From Chloroflexota bacterium (lineage in GTDB: Bacteria; Chloroflexota; Dehalococcoidia; Dehalococcoidales; RBG-16-60-22), in assembly GCA_016190585.1 (NCBI GenBank), contig JACPQH010000128.1, positions 1-43,640 of the forward strand: a stretch of 43,640 nt of DNA, in the 5' to 3' direction. Both the position numbers and the translations under genes were made by a program. Positions 8,660-16,813 of the stretch are shown piece after piece; positions within the stretch are counted from its first letter, which is position 1; each line of letters opens with the position of its first letter. The notes beneath the pieces are model-generated. The model was not told the origin of the DNA. It saw only the letters and a program-made list of their open reading frames with translations, and searched no databases.

Positions 8660-9195
8660 GCCGCCTCCCGCGCCAGCAGTCGCGCCGCGGCCTCGCCGGC
8701 GACCCTGTCCGCCTCTTTCTCGATCTCGGGGGGCTTCATGGCGTTGATGGTGCGCGGGATGATGACGTATTTCAGGCGGAAGCCCCGGCTCCCGGCGATG
8801 AGCTGCGACTGCCTGATGAAGTCCTCACCCAGCACCACCACCGCCGGCAGGCCCCGCGCCATCAGCTCCATCGTATCGTGGACACTCCACGTGCTGCAGG
8901 AGCCTCATATCGCCAGGCCGGCAATAGCGGCGTCGGCGCGGCTTAAAATATCATTGATAACCTGAGGCGGCGCCGCTTGCTGCATCGGCACCGGTATCTT
9001 GACCACCTCGCCGGCGCCGAACCGTTCCATGAGCTGCCGCGTGAGGCGCTGCCACATGACCGGCATGCAGGGCCAGCCCTCGTTGCTCACCAGGGCGATA
9101 CGTTTGCCTTTGAGCGTTTCCAGGAACGGCGAGACGGCGGCGGCTTTTACTCCGGCCTCCGCCGTGGGGTCGAGGATGACTAACTTACCGGCCAT
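8656..9195 (-). CDS. UGSC family selenoprotein, UGA-encoded Sec at residue 97
   Basis: Reading through the in-frame UGA at 8907-8905 gives one 179-residue protein. The first 96 residues include VSNEGWPCMPVMW and end ADAAIAGLAI. They run into U-G-S-C (Sec97, Cys100), then STWSVHDTMELMARGLPAVV and a C-terminal helix region. U/C-G-S-C followed by WSVHD is the signature of the UGSC family, whose members carry Sec or Cys at this site. The two halves match one family protein with no missing piece. ATG 9195 follows AAGGAGG 5 nt upstream. A hairpin follows the UGA. Function is unknown; Sec/Cys spacing suggests a selenenylsulfide redox site (inference). Without readthrough the product would stop at 96 residues. 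Confidence 0.9.
8866..8902 (-). promoter_or_regulatory. Bacterial SECIS-like stem-loop 3' of the in-frame UGA
   Basis: On the minus strand a perfect 6-bp stem, CGUGGA with UCCACG (8891-8886 with 8882-8877), closes a GUG loop. A lower 4-bp stem, CUCC with GGAG (8902-8899 with 8869-8866), lies across an internal loop. The apical loop begins 20 nt after the UGA and contains G in its first positions. This fits the known bacterial SECIS pattern, which is an apical loop roughly 16 to 37 nt after the UGA with a G near its start. Confidence 0.75.
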
Positions 9196-9298
9196 GAGCG
9201 CCTCCTTAAGTAGCTGTCATGCGATGGGCGAGGTGACGAAGCGGTCCCTTCGCGTCAATATAGGGAGTGGTTCGCCGCGGTCGCCGGGACACCTTTAT

Positions 9299-9844
9299 TC
9301 ATAACGGCAGCCCCTTCATCAGGCGGAAGGCCCGGAAGGCGGCGTGGTCGCAGTCGGCGACGATGACGGCCTCCACGGTCTGCGGGACGGCCACGGGGTG
9401 CATCGCGGAGTGGCTGGCGATGATGTTGACCACCTCCGGCGGCAGCCCGACGCGCCCGGCGAGCGAGGCGGCGTACTGGCCGTGGACCTCGTCCCGATGC
9501 AGCGTGCCGCCGGCGCCGCCGAACACCACGAGCTTGTCGGCGTCATGGCTGATGGCCCCGGCGAGCAGGCGGTCGTAGTCCAGCGGGTAGTGGTAGGTCC
9601 TTTCCAGCGCCCGGCCCGAGACCAGGGACATCTCGGTCACCGCGGCGGTGTGCAAGACGAGGCTGTCGGTGACGTTGGGGTGGTTGGGGCAGTCGCCGAT
9701 GTCGCGGTAGCCGCTTTCCCGCCACAGCCGGAGCCAGAGCTCCATCACCTTCTCGCGCAGGGAGGCGTCGCTGATATCCGCCAGCCGCGGGAAACACGCC
9801 TCCAGGCCTGTCCTCTCCTGCTCTGTCCCCGACCAGACCTTCAT
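9299..9844 (-). CDS. HD-domain phosphohydrolase-like protein
   Basis: A 181-residue protein with an HD fold: LVLHTAAVTEMS supplies the first His, AISHDADKLVVFGG the HD doublet, and ASHSAMHP and ADCDHAAF the distal metal ligands. HD proteins are metal-dependent phosphohydrolases, or nucleotidases in some cases. The start ATG at 9844 overlaps the stop of the upstream metallo-hydrolase (ATGA). Longer upstream starts would run through that gene and are unlikely. The substrate is unknown. Confidence 0.8.
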   Translation of the reverse strand: MKVWSGTEQERTGLEACFPRLADISDASLREKVMELWLRLWRESGYRDIGDCPNHPNVTDSLVLHTAAVTEMSLVSGRALERTYHYPLDYDRLLAGAISHDADKLVVFGGAGGTLHRDEVHGQYAASLAGRVGLPPEVVNIIASHSAMHPVAVPQTVEAVIVADCDHAAFRAFRLMKGLPL

Positions 9845-10767
9845 GTCTTGTCCCCGGCCCCTGTACCGGACAGCATGTCGTAGAGCCGGTAAACGTTGAA
9901 GCGCTGCATCACCGGCCCCAGGTGCACCGGCAGACCTCCCTCGACCGCCCCCGGGTGCAGCTTGTCGAAGGCTATCGCGGCCGCGGCCTCCTCCCGGCCC
10001 AGGCCCCGCTTCAAGGCGTCTTTCACCAGGTCGACACACTCCTGGATAAACAGGCGGAAATCGCGGACGTCTTCCTTCCGGCAGACGGCGCCGTGACCGG
10101 GCACAACGAGGTCGATGTCCAGCGCCTCGACGCGCCGCAGCGAGTCGACCCATTCGAGGGGCAGGCAGTTGGCGAAGGACGGCTGGCTGTGGTAGGTGAA
10201 GTTATCGCCGGCGAAGAACACCTTTTCCCGCGGGGCGTACACGCCGATATGGGCGGCGGTATGGCCGGGCAGGTGCATGAGCTCAAACCTCGCGTCGCCC
10301 ACGTAGAGATTAAGCTTATCCGTGAACGTGACGGTGGGCTTGCGGAAGCTGTAGCCGGTAAAGAAAGGCAGGCTCTCCGGGTTCTTTTCCCCGATAATCT
10401 GGCGGGTGTAGCCCACCATGCCTTCGCCGGACTGTATGGCGCGCTGAACCCGCTTGCCGACCGTCCCCATGACCACCTCGAAGGGCGCTTCCATGGACTC
10501 TTTAACGCCCTCGTGAGACACCACGATGCCGGGCAGGAAGTAGTTGCCCGTGGTGTGGTCGATGTGGTGGTGCGAGTTGACTATGTAGCGGATTTCGCCC
10601 AGCCGTGCCATTTCCTCCCGCCACTTCACCGCGTCCACCGGGAAATAGGGCGTGTCTACCTGGACGATGCCCTCCGGGGTGACGACGGCGGCGGGGTTGC
10701 TGCCGCGGTAATCGGGCGGGACGCTGAAGCGGTCTTCGACGAAGACGCTGGCCGTTATCTGCTTCAT
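9841..10767 (-). CDS. Metallo-beta-lactamase-fold hydrolase
   Basis: A 308-residue MBL-fold protein with the zinc motif HHHIDH in NSHHHIDHTTGNYF (about residues 80-85), the third His in HLPGHTAAH, the bridging Asp in FFAGDNF and a final His in VVPGHGAV. ATG 10767 was chosen over TTG 10800 because a G-rich site lies about 8 nt upstream and family similarity begins there. The stop overlaps the HD-domain gene. Similar proteins hydrolyse thioesters, lactones or phosphoesters; no specific substrate is apparent. Confidence 0.85.
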   Translation of the reverse strand: MKQITASVFVEDRFSVPPDYRGSNPAAVVTPEGIVQVDTPYFPVDAVKWREEMARLGEIRYIVNSHHHIDHTTGNYFLPGIVVSHEGVKESMEAPFEVVMGTVGKRVQRAIQSGEGMVGYTRQIIGEKNPESLPFFTGYSFRKPTVTFTDKLNLYVGDARFELMHLPGHTAAHIGVYAPREKVFFAGDNFTYHSQPSFANCLPLEWVDSLRRVEALDIDLVVPGHGAVCRKEDVRDFRLFIQECVDLVKDALKRGLGREEAAAAIAFDKLHPGAVEGGLPVHLGPVMQRFNVYRLYDMLSGTGAGDKT

Positions 10768-10842
10768 GCCTGGCCCCCCACAGGATTCAGTTAACCGCAA
10801 TATAGGCCATCATCCCGGCTTTGTCAAACCGGGGACCGGGGG

Positions 10843-12240
10843 CTAATGGACGGCCAGTTTTATCTTGCCGGGGCCGGTAACCCCGGGAGAGGCCGGCATG
10901 CGGAACACCGCGGGGATGGAGACGAGCATGATCGCCGCCGAGGCGAACAGGACGACCGCGAAAGCCCGGCCGGGATCGCCGACGACATAGAGCGTCAGCA
11001 TGGCGATGTTGACGCCCACCGTGCTGCCGAGCTGGCGGAACATCCCTCGCAGCCCCATGATGGCCGCCACGCGGTCGGGCATCAGCTCGATGCAGGCATT
11101 GTTCGAGGCCGGGGTGCAGACGCCGTGCCCGATGCCGCTCAACCCGACGATGACGTAGAGCAGCACCGGGGTGCCAATCCCGATGCCCAGGACTGAGATA
11201 CCCCTGGGCTGGAGCGCCAGCAGGGCGAGCCCGAGGGCGACCAACAGCGTCCCCGCCAGGATAGGCTTCCGGTAGCCCCACTTCAACAGGGAGAAACTGG
11301 TTATGGCCGAGGCGGCGATCATGGTCAGCGACCGCGGCGTCATCAGGACGCCGCTCTCCAGCACAGACATCCCGTACACGGAAACGGCGTACAGCGGTAT
11401 CAGCGAGAGGACGCCGAGAATGCAGATGCCGTAGATAAGGTTGTGGATATTCGCCGCCAGGAAAGGCCCCTTGCTCAGCAGGTCAAAGTGTATAACAGGC
11501 TCCGGGGCGCGCCGCTCCCACCGCCAGAACGAGATGAGGAAACCGGCCGACAGCGCGAACATGACGGTCACCAGGCCCCACGGTACGCCGCTTTCCCCGG
11601 CGCCCAGCTGGGTCAGGCCGATCATGAAGGTGAAGAGGAGACCGAAGAGTAGTCCCGCCCCGATGAAGTCTACGGAGCTCGCCGTTTTTTTCTTGAGGTT
11701 GGGAAGAAGCATTACGGCCAGCGCCAGGACGGCGATCCCGAAAGGGATGTTGAACCAGAAAATCGACCGCCAGCCGAACACCTCGGTCAGCCAGCCCCCC
11801 ATGTTGGGGCCGATTACCATGCCGATAGGCAGGATGCTGCTGAAAAGGCCGATATACTTCTGCCTGGCCTCGGGGAAGGTCTCGCTTACGATACCCGAAG
11901 CGCAGGGCATGAACCCGCCGGCGCCCATCGCCTGCAGCGCCCTGGCGCCGACCAGGAGATAGATATTGGGCGCGACCGCGGAAAACGCCGACCCGGTGGT
12001 GAAGAGCACAGTGCACAGTATGAAGGTCGTCTTGATGCCCAGCCGCTCGCTGACCTTGCCGGCCAGGGGCATGACGAAGGTGAACACCAGGGAGTAGACG
12101 CTGAGCACCCAGCCGGCGAGCACTATCGTGGTATTGAGGTCGGTGACTATCCGGGACAGGGCCACCGCGGCGGCGAAGCTGCTCATGGAGTGCAGCAACA
12201 GGCCCAGGGAGACGGTCCCGAAGACGGTATGACGGCGCAT
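10843..12240 (-). CDS. DHA2-family MFS exporter (EmrB/QacA-like)
   Basis: A 465-residue major facilitator permease. The first half shows the loop signature LAGKVSERLGIKTTF between helices 2 and 3 and GARALQAMGAGGFMP of motif C type, with GPNMGGWLTEVFGWRSIFWFN, typical of drug:proton antiporters of the DHA2 group. About 13 to 14 hydrophobic segments are visible. The ATG at 12240 lacks a ribosome-binding site. A TTGTGT-18-TATATT promoter ends 6 nt before the ATG, so the mRNA may be leaderless. It could export a product of the neighbouring redox genes (inference). Confidence 0.9.
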   Translation of the reverse strand: MRRHTVFGTVSLGLLLHSMSSFAAAVALSRIVTDLNTTIVLAGWVLSVYSLVFTFVMPLAGKVSERLGIKTTFILCTVLFTTGSAFSAVAPNIYLLVGARALQAMGAGGFMPCASGIVSETFPEARQKYIGLFSSILPIGMVIGPNMGGWLTEVFGWRSIFWFNIPFGIAVLALAVMLLPNLKKKTASSVDFIGAGLLFGLLFTFMIGLTQLGAGESGVPWGLVTVMFALSAGFLISFWRWERRAPEPVIHFDLLSKGPFLAANIHNLIYGICILGVLSLIPLYAVSVYGMSVLESGVLMTPRSLTMIAASAITSFSLLKWGYRKPILAGTLLVALGLALLALQPRGISVLGIGIGTPVLLYVIVGLSGIGHGVCTPASNNACIELMPDRVAAIMGLRGMFRQLGSTVGVNIAMLTLYVVGDPGRAFAVVLFASAAIMLVSIPAVFRMPASPGVTGPGKIKLAVH

Positions 12241-12246
12241 TGGTAC

Positions 12247-12276
12247 AATATAGCTCTTTTACCCGGTGTTACACAA
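12247..12276 (-). promoter_or_regulatory. Promoter candidate giving a leaderless MFS transcript
   Basis: On the minus strand TTGTGT (12276-12271), an 18-nt spacer and TATATT (12252-12247). Only 6 nt separate the -10 from ATG 12240. Inverted arms ACCCGG and CCGGGT (12261-12266 and 12277-12282) overlap the -35 and could be an operator. Confidence 0.45.
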
Positions 12277-12394
12277 CCGGGTCTGAGTCCGGCTCTATCC
12301 TGGTAGTGCGCCAGGTTATGACGGCAGGGACCGGGCGCGGCTTTACACGGGGCGGACGCAAATAGTAAGCTAGGAAAAACCTGAGAGAAGGAAT

Positions 12395-13288
12395 TTGAAC
12401 TGGGTTATCCTGGCGCTGCTCGCCGCCCTGGTGCTCGGCCTGGTCAACACGATCGATAGCCACCTGATAACCAGGCGCATGCCCTCCTACTCATCCTTCA
12501 TGCTGCTGGTTGGCCTCATCTTCCTGTTATACGGCGGGGCGGCGGCCTTCCTCGCGCCCTACCCCCCGGTCGCCCCCTCCGTGGTGCTCATCGCCATCGC
12601 CGCCGGGACGCTGCGCTCCCTGAGCGTCTTGATCATGCTCTACAGCCTGCGCAAACAGGAGGTATCGCACGTCATCCCGGTGCTGTACACCTACCCCATC
12701 TTCGTGGCGCTGATCGCCGTTCCCGTGCTCGGCGAGAGCCTCGGCTACCTTCAGTGGCTGGCGATAATCATCGTGGTCGCGGGCGCCGTGCTGGTCTCCG
12801 GCAAGGCCGGGACAAGCCTGTTGCGCCCCGGGAAAGGCTTCTGGCTGCTGGTATTTACCGCCCTGCTCTTCGCCCTGTCCGACCTGCTGAGCAAGTACGT
12901 CATGGGCTATATCTCTTTCTGGAACCTCTTTACGGTGAACGCGCTGTCCCTCGGCGTCTTTTCCCTAGCGGCCTCCTTGCGCCGCGAGACGCTGTCCGAG
13001 CTAAAACAGATGAAACAGCCCGTCCGGTCGCTGGCCCTGCTGGTCTTTAACGAGGTGCTGGCGCTGGCGGGCGTGGCGTTCACCCTGAACGCTATCCAGG
13101 CCGGCCCGGTGTCGCTGGTCTCGACGATACTCGGCAGCCGCCCGATATTCGTGGTCTTCTTCGCCTTTATCTCGAGCCTGGTATTTCCCGACTCCATCCT
13201 GTGGCACCCCGGAAAGAAGGGTATCGCGCTGCGTTTCATCGCGGCGTTCATGATAACCGGCGGCATCGCCCTCATCTACCTGACATGA
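12395..13288 (+). CDS. EamA/DMT-superfamily permease
   Basis: A 297-residue drug/metabolite-type transporter with about ten hydrophobic helices in two EamA halves (around residues 5-140 and 150-297). The start is TTG at 12395, supported by GAGAAGGA 3 to 5 nt upstream; no ATG precedes the first helix. Features include SLRKQEVSHVIPVLYTYPIFVAL and VPVLGESLGYLQWLAIIIVVAG. The gene overlaps the following nucleotidyltransferase by 4 nt (ATGA). The substrate is unknown. Confidence 0.88.
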   Translation: MNWVILALLAALVLGLVNTIDSHLITRRMPSYSSFMLLVGLIFLLYGGAAAFLAPYPPVAPSVVLIAIAAGTLRSLSVLIMLYSLRKQEVSHVIPVLYTYPIFVALIAVPVLGESLGYLQWLAIIIVVAGAVLVSGKAGTSLLRPGKGFWLLVFTALLFALSDLLSKYVMGYISFWNLFTVNALSLGVFSLAASLRRETLSELKQMKQPVRSLALLVFNEVLALAGVAFTLNAIQAGPVSLVSTILGSRPIFVVFFAFISSLVFPDSILWHPGKKGIALRFIAAFMITGGIALIYLT

Positions 13289-14541
13289 CGACGCCCGAAA
13301 ACGACAACCTGTCCGGCAGGTTGGACGCGCAGCTTCCCCCCGACATCGTCTCTCTTCTGCGGGACGCCGGCGCCGCGGCCGAGGCGGGCGGTCAGCGACT
13401 GTACCTGGTCGGCGGCGTGGTGCGCGACCTTCTTCTGGGAAAGGGCACCCGCGACCTCGACCTCGTTGTCGAGGGGGACGCGCTGGAGGTCGCCGGGCGG
13501 CTGGCAAGTACGCCCGGAGTAAGGCTGGTGGCCCGCTCGCAGTTCGGCACCGCCAAGCTCTGCCGGGCGAACTGGGTCATCGACATCGCGACGGCGCGCT
13601 CGGAGGTCTATCCCCGGCCGGGCGCCCTGCCGAGCGTGTCGCCGGGCGATATCCGCAGCGACCTCTTCCGGCGCGATTTCACCATCAACGCGATGGCGGT
13701 ATCGCTCAGTCCCGGGGACCACGGGCGCCTGCTGGACTTCTACGGCGGGCGGCGCGACCTGGCGGCCGGTCTCGTCCGCGTGCTTCACGAGCGGAGCTTT
13801 GCCGACGACGCCACCCGTATCTGGCGGGTAGTCCGTTACGAGCAGCGCCTGGGCTTCACTATCGAGCCGGCGACGCTGGCTCTGCTGCACCGCGACATCG
13901 CCATGCTCGATGCTATCAGCGGCGCCCGCATCCGGCATGAGCTGGAGCTGGCCCTCGAAGAGCCCCGGCCGGAGAGGGTGCTGGCGCGGGCCGGCGAGCT
14001 TGGCGCGTTGTTCCGGATAAACCCCGCGCTTGAAGGCGACGGCCGGCTGGCCGGGCGCTACGAGCGGGCCAGGGAGCTGAGCCGGCCGGCGGCGCCCTCG
14101 CCCTGGCTCTACCTGGCGCTGCTCGGCTATGACCTGGCCGCAGATGACATCGGGGCTTTAACAGATTACCTGCACCTGCCCAAGGCCGCCGCGGCGGCGC
14201 TGCGGGAGACCGTCGGGCTAAAATCGAGGCTCGAAGAGCTGGCTGACCCCGGCATCCGGCAGAGCGCCGTCTACTCCCTGCTGTGCGGCTACGGCCACAT
14301 CGCGGTTACCGCCAACCTCATCGCCTCCGATAACCCGGTGGTCCGCGGGCACCTCGAGACCTATTTGAACCGGCTGCGCTTCGTCAGAACGCACCTGGAC
14401 GGCGAGTTCATCAAGGGCCTGGGCGTCACGGGGCCGCGCATCCGGGAGGTTCTGAGGCAAGTCCACGCGGCCAGGCTGGACGGCGAGGTAGCTACCCGCC
14501 GGGAGGAAGAAGAGCTTGCCCGGCGGCTCGCCGGTTTTTAG
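13285..14541 (+). CDS. cca: CCA-adding-enzyme/poly(A)-polymerase family nucleotidyltransferase
   Basis: A 418-residue class II nucleotidyltransferase. Near residue 38 it has YLVGGVVRDLLLGKG followed by RDLDLVVEGDA, which supplies the catalytic Asp pair. The RRDFTINAMAV motif lies around residue 130, and an Arg-rich stretch for nucleotide selection follows (TRIWRVVRYEQRLGF). It probably repairs or completes the CCA end of tRNA. No C-terminal HD phosphohydrolase domain is seen, unlike E. coli Cca. ATG 13285 overlaps the permease stop, so translation is coupled; longer readings into the upstream gene are not credible. The stop overlaps the convergent ispE stop. Confidence 0.88.
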   Translation: MTTPENDNLSGRLDAQLPPDIVSLLRDAGAAAEAGGQRLYLVGGVVRDLLLGKGTRDLDLVVEGDALEVAGRLASTPGVRLVARSQFGTAKLCRANWVIDIATARSEVYPRPGALPSVSPGDIRSDLFRRDFTINAMAVSLSPGDHGRLLDFYGGRRDLAAGLVRVLHERSFADDATRIWRVVRYEQRLGFTIEPATLALLHRDIAMLDAISGARIRHELELALEEPRPERVLARAGELGALFRINPALEGDGRLAGRYERARELSRPAAPSPWLYLALLGYDLAADDIGALTDYLHLPKAAAAALRETVGLKSRLEELADPGIRQSAVYSLLCGYGHIAVTANLIASDNPVVRGHLETYLNRLRFVRTHLDGEFIKGLGVTGPRIREVLRQVHAARLDGEVATRREEEELARRLAGF

Positions 14542-15383
14542 GGGCTGCCTGTTTGCGCCAGGTAAGCCTCCAGGCCGGCGCCCCGGCAGCGCCCGTACAG
14601 TTGCCTGTCCGCCTCCCCGTCCCGCGGCAGGGTGAAGAGAGCCGGCCCGGAGCCGGCCAGGTGAACACCGGTCGCGCCCATCCCGGCCAGGCGGGACAGG
14701 TAAGCGCGCGTCTCGCCTGAAGCGAAGGCCGTTTTCTCGAAGACGTTGAAATAACCTGCCGGCGCCCTTCCCGCCTCCAGCTCGCTCACGAAAGCCTCCG
14801 TCACGGAGCCGTCGGAGAAGTCGCTTGCCTTGAGGCTGCTATAGAGCCGCGCCGTCTTGCCGGGGAGCCGGTCCCCCGGCGGCACGATGAGGACAACCCA
14901 CATGCAGGGGAAAGGCGGTAGCGGCGTGACAACCTCGCCCCGCCCCGCCGCCAGCGCCGTCCCGCCGTACAGGAAGAAGGGCACGTCCGAGCCGAGCCCG
15001 GCGGCCATCTCCAGCAGGGTTTCCCGGGACATCTCCAGTTTCCAGAGCCTGTCCAACCCGAGCAGGGTGGCCGCGGCGTCGCTGCTGTCCCCGCCCAGCC
15101 CCGCTACCAGGGGGATGCGCTTCTCGATGACGATGCGCGCGCCCCGGGGCGCGGACGCGCAGCCTTGTACCAGGGAGGCGGCTCGGGCTACCAGGCTCTT
15201 CTCCGGCAGCCATTCCGGATTGGAAGCGCTTATCTCGATGCCGTCCGCCTCCTGGAACCGGAGGTTGTCGCACAGGCTGATAACCTGGAGCACGCTGCGT
15301 ATCTCGTGGTAACCGTCCGGTCTCTTTCGGAGGACTTCCAGGGTCAGGTTCAGCTTGGCGGGGGCTTTGATGTCGAAGCTCAT
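14538..15383 (-). CDS. ispE: 4-diphosphocytidyl-2-C-methyl-D-erythritol kinase
   Basis: A 281-residue GHMP kinase of the non-mevalonate isoprenoid pathway that phosphorylates CDP-methylerythritol. It opens APAKLNLTLEVLRKRPDGYH, the family N-terminus, and carries the ATP loop VAGLGGDSSDAAATLLGL around residue 100. It starts at ATG 15383, overlapping the rsmA stop (ATGA). The stop at 14538-14540 overlaps the convergent cca stop by 4 nt. Pairing with rsmA is common in bacteria. Confidence 0.96.
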   Translation of the reverse strand: MSFDIKAPAKLNLTLEVLRKRPDGYHEIRSVLQVISLCDNLRFQEADGIEISASNPEWLPEKSLVARAASLVQGCASAPRGARIVIEKRIPLVAGLGGDSSDAAATLLGLDRLWKLEMSRETLLEMAAGLGSDVPFFLYGGTALAAGRGEVVTPLPPFPCMWVVLIVPPGDRLPGKTARLYSSLKASDFSDGSVTEAFVSELEAGRAPAGYFNVFEKTAFASGETRAYLSRLAGMGATGVHLAGSGPALFTLPRDGEADRQLYGRCRGAGLEAYLAQTGSP

Positions 15384-16237
15384 CGCGCCCGCTGCCGGTA
15401 AGCCTGGAACAGCCTCAGCCAATCATCAAGCGTCAGCGTCTCGGCGCGCCGCATCGGGTCGATGCCCGCCTCGTTGAGCATCTCCAGGACGCCGGTCTTG
15501 GGCCAGCCCAGCCCCTGGGCCAGGGAGTTGGCTATCTGCTTCCGCGAGGCGGTGAAGCCCGCCCGGGCAAGCTGAAAGAAGCTCGGGTCATCCTCGGGCG
15601 GTACCAGGGGCCGGGGATAAACGTCTATCCTGACGACCGCCGAGTCGACCTCCGGGGCGGGGAAAAAGGCGCGGGCGGGTATCGAGGCGACCATTTTCGG
15701 CCGGCCGTAGAGCTGCACGCTGACGCTCAGCAGGCTCATGTCGCCGGGCCGCGCCGTTATGACCCGGGCCACCTCTTTCTGCACGGTGACCACCATCATG
15801 GCAGGTCGGTCGGGGCTTTCCAGGAAGTGGCGCAGCACCGGCGAGGTGATGTAGTAGGGGAGATTGGCGACCACCTTGTAGGGCTGGCCGCCGGCCAGCG
15901 AGCCGGGCGGGATGTTGAGGATGTTGTCGTTGACGATGCTGACGTTGCCCAGCGGCGACAGCTCCGCCTTGAGTATGGCCGCCAGGCTGCCGTCCAGCTC
16001 GACGGCGGTGACCCGGCCGGCCTTCAGGGCGAGCCGCCGGGTAAGGATGCCCAGGCCCGGCCCCACCTCGACAACGGCGTCAGCCGGGGAAAGCTCGGCG
16101 GCGGCGATAATCTTGTGCAGTACCCGCCCGTCAACCAGGAAATGCTGCCCCAGTCCCTTTCTGGCCTTGAGACCGTGGCGGTTGAGCAGCTCGCGGGTCT
16201 GCGTGAGGAGCGATTTACCTTCAACGAACACAGGCAT
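15380..16237 (-). CDS. rsmA: 16S rRNA (A1518/A1519) dimethyltransferase RsmA/KsgA
   Basis: A 285-residue SAM-dependent methyltransferase that dimethylates two adjacent adenines near the 3' end of 16S rRNA. Motifs: KARKGLGQHFLVD near residue 25, SAM loop VEVGPGLGILTRR, and catalytic NLPYYITSPV. The start is placed at ATG 16237. The frame stays open further upstream, but that stretch is the SRP RNA gene, so the extra residues are spurious. No clear Shine-Dalgarno site precedes ATG 16237, which begins only 5 nt after the SRP RNA 3' end. Confidence 0.95.
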   Translation of the reverse strand: MPVFVEGKSLLTQTRELLNRHGLKARKGLGQHFLVDGRVLHKIIAAAELSPADAVVEVGPGLGILTRRLALKAGRVTAVELDGSLAAILKAELSPLGNVSIVNDNILNIPPGSLAGGQPYKVVANLPYYITSPVLRHFLESPDRPAMMVVTVQKEVARVITARPGDMSLLSVSVQLYGRPKMVASIPARAFFPAPEVDSAVVRIDVYPRPLVPPEDDPSFFQLARAGFTASRKQIANSLAQGLGWPKTGVLEMLNEAGIDPMRRAETLTLDDWLRLFQAYRQRAR

Positions 16238-16242
16238 GAAGA

Positions 16243-16515
16243 GAGGTCGTGCACCCACCTTCGACTCCGTCCGACGGCTTGCCCGGCCCAGCCGGCTCCG
16301 GCCAGGCGACCCTACGGCACCCGGAGTTTCGCTATTTACCGCTGCTTCCTCTCGGACCTGACGGGGTTCATAGCTCTCCGCCGCGTAAGACCCAGCCTTC
16401 AACACCACTTAAACCAGGCAGTCCCACCGGGCAAAGAGCCTCAGAAGGGAATTCCATCCTGCTGTAGCGGATTGCAGGTTCAGGGCACCGCTAGCTCCCC
16501 ATCTAGCACGACCTC
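16243..16515 (-). ncRNA. ffs: Signal recognition particle RNA, long bacterial type
   Basis: About 273 nt on the minus strand. The 5' end (GAGGTCGTGC, 16515-16506) pairs perfectly with the 3' end (GCACGACCTC, 16252-16243). The Alu-domain start (TAGATGGGGAGCTAGCGG, then CCTGCAATCCGCTA) and the S-domain hairpin GTCAGGTCC-GAGA-GGAAGCAGC (about 16362-16341) match the Bacillus-type long SRP RNA. The S-domain tetraloop is GAGA rather than the common GGAA, still a GNRA loop. It binds Ffh and targets membrane proteins for insertion. A promoter lies directly upstream. Confidence 0.95.
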
Positions 16516-16521
16516 AGGCTA

Positions 16522-16550
16522 ATCGTATATTCCGTGGGTCGTTTTGTCAA
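16522..16550 (-). promoter_or_regulatory. Promoter of the SRP RNA gene
   Basis: On the minus strand TTGACA (16550-16545), a 17-nt spacer and TACGAT (16527-16522). The predicted start is 7 to 8 nt further, exactly at the first base of the paired SRP RNA end. Confidence 0.8.
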
Positions 16551-16602
16551 GCAGCTGAGGGACGCGCCCTTTATTACTCAATCCTGGTTGCTGTCAGGCT
16601 TG

Positions 16603-16761
16603 CCTCACCCCAATCCCCTCTCCATCCTGAAGCATTGTTGCCGGGGTGTTAGGAAGCAAGGGGGCTTCGCCGCCTCGCTAAAATCTCTCCCCAGCTCCAT
16701 CAAGCTAACCTAAGGTAACTATCCTGCTACCAAATATGGAGCGGGGATGCAGGGGGTGAGG
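16603..16761. repeat. Candidate miniature inverted-repeat element
   Basis: A 159-bp stretch whose ends, CCTCACCCC (16603-16611) and GGGGTGAGG at 16753-16761, are inverted. The match continues imperfectly for about 24 nt (CTCCAT with ATGGAG). It fills the roughly 265-nt gene-free gap between the SRP RNA promoter and the MFS gene; I see no gene there. No second copy is present in the window. Confidence 0.35.
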
Positions 16762-16813
16762 TCGCTTAACAATCACCACCAAGATTTAGTAGAACCGACG
16801 CGCCCGGCCGGCG

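Noticed and set aside
8656..8907. Separate 71-residue gene and a truncated 96-residue gene
   Set aside because: The two frames are one selenoprotein joined through UGA; a pseudogene reading is less likely because both halves are conserved and the UGA is at the family Sec site.
9299..10153. HD-domain gene starting at 10153
   Set aside because: The extra residues would lie inside the MBL-fold gene in another frame; ATG 9844 with its ATGA overlap is better.
15380..16408. RsmA with a 57-residue N-terminal extension
   Set aside because: The extension is the antisense-free reading of SRP RNA sequence and has no similarity to RsmA.
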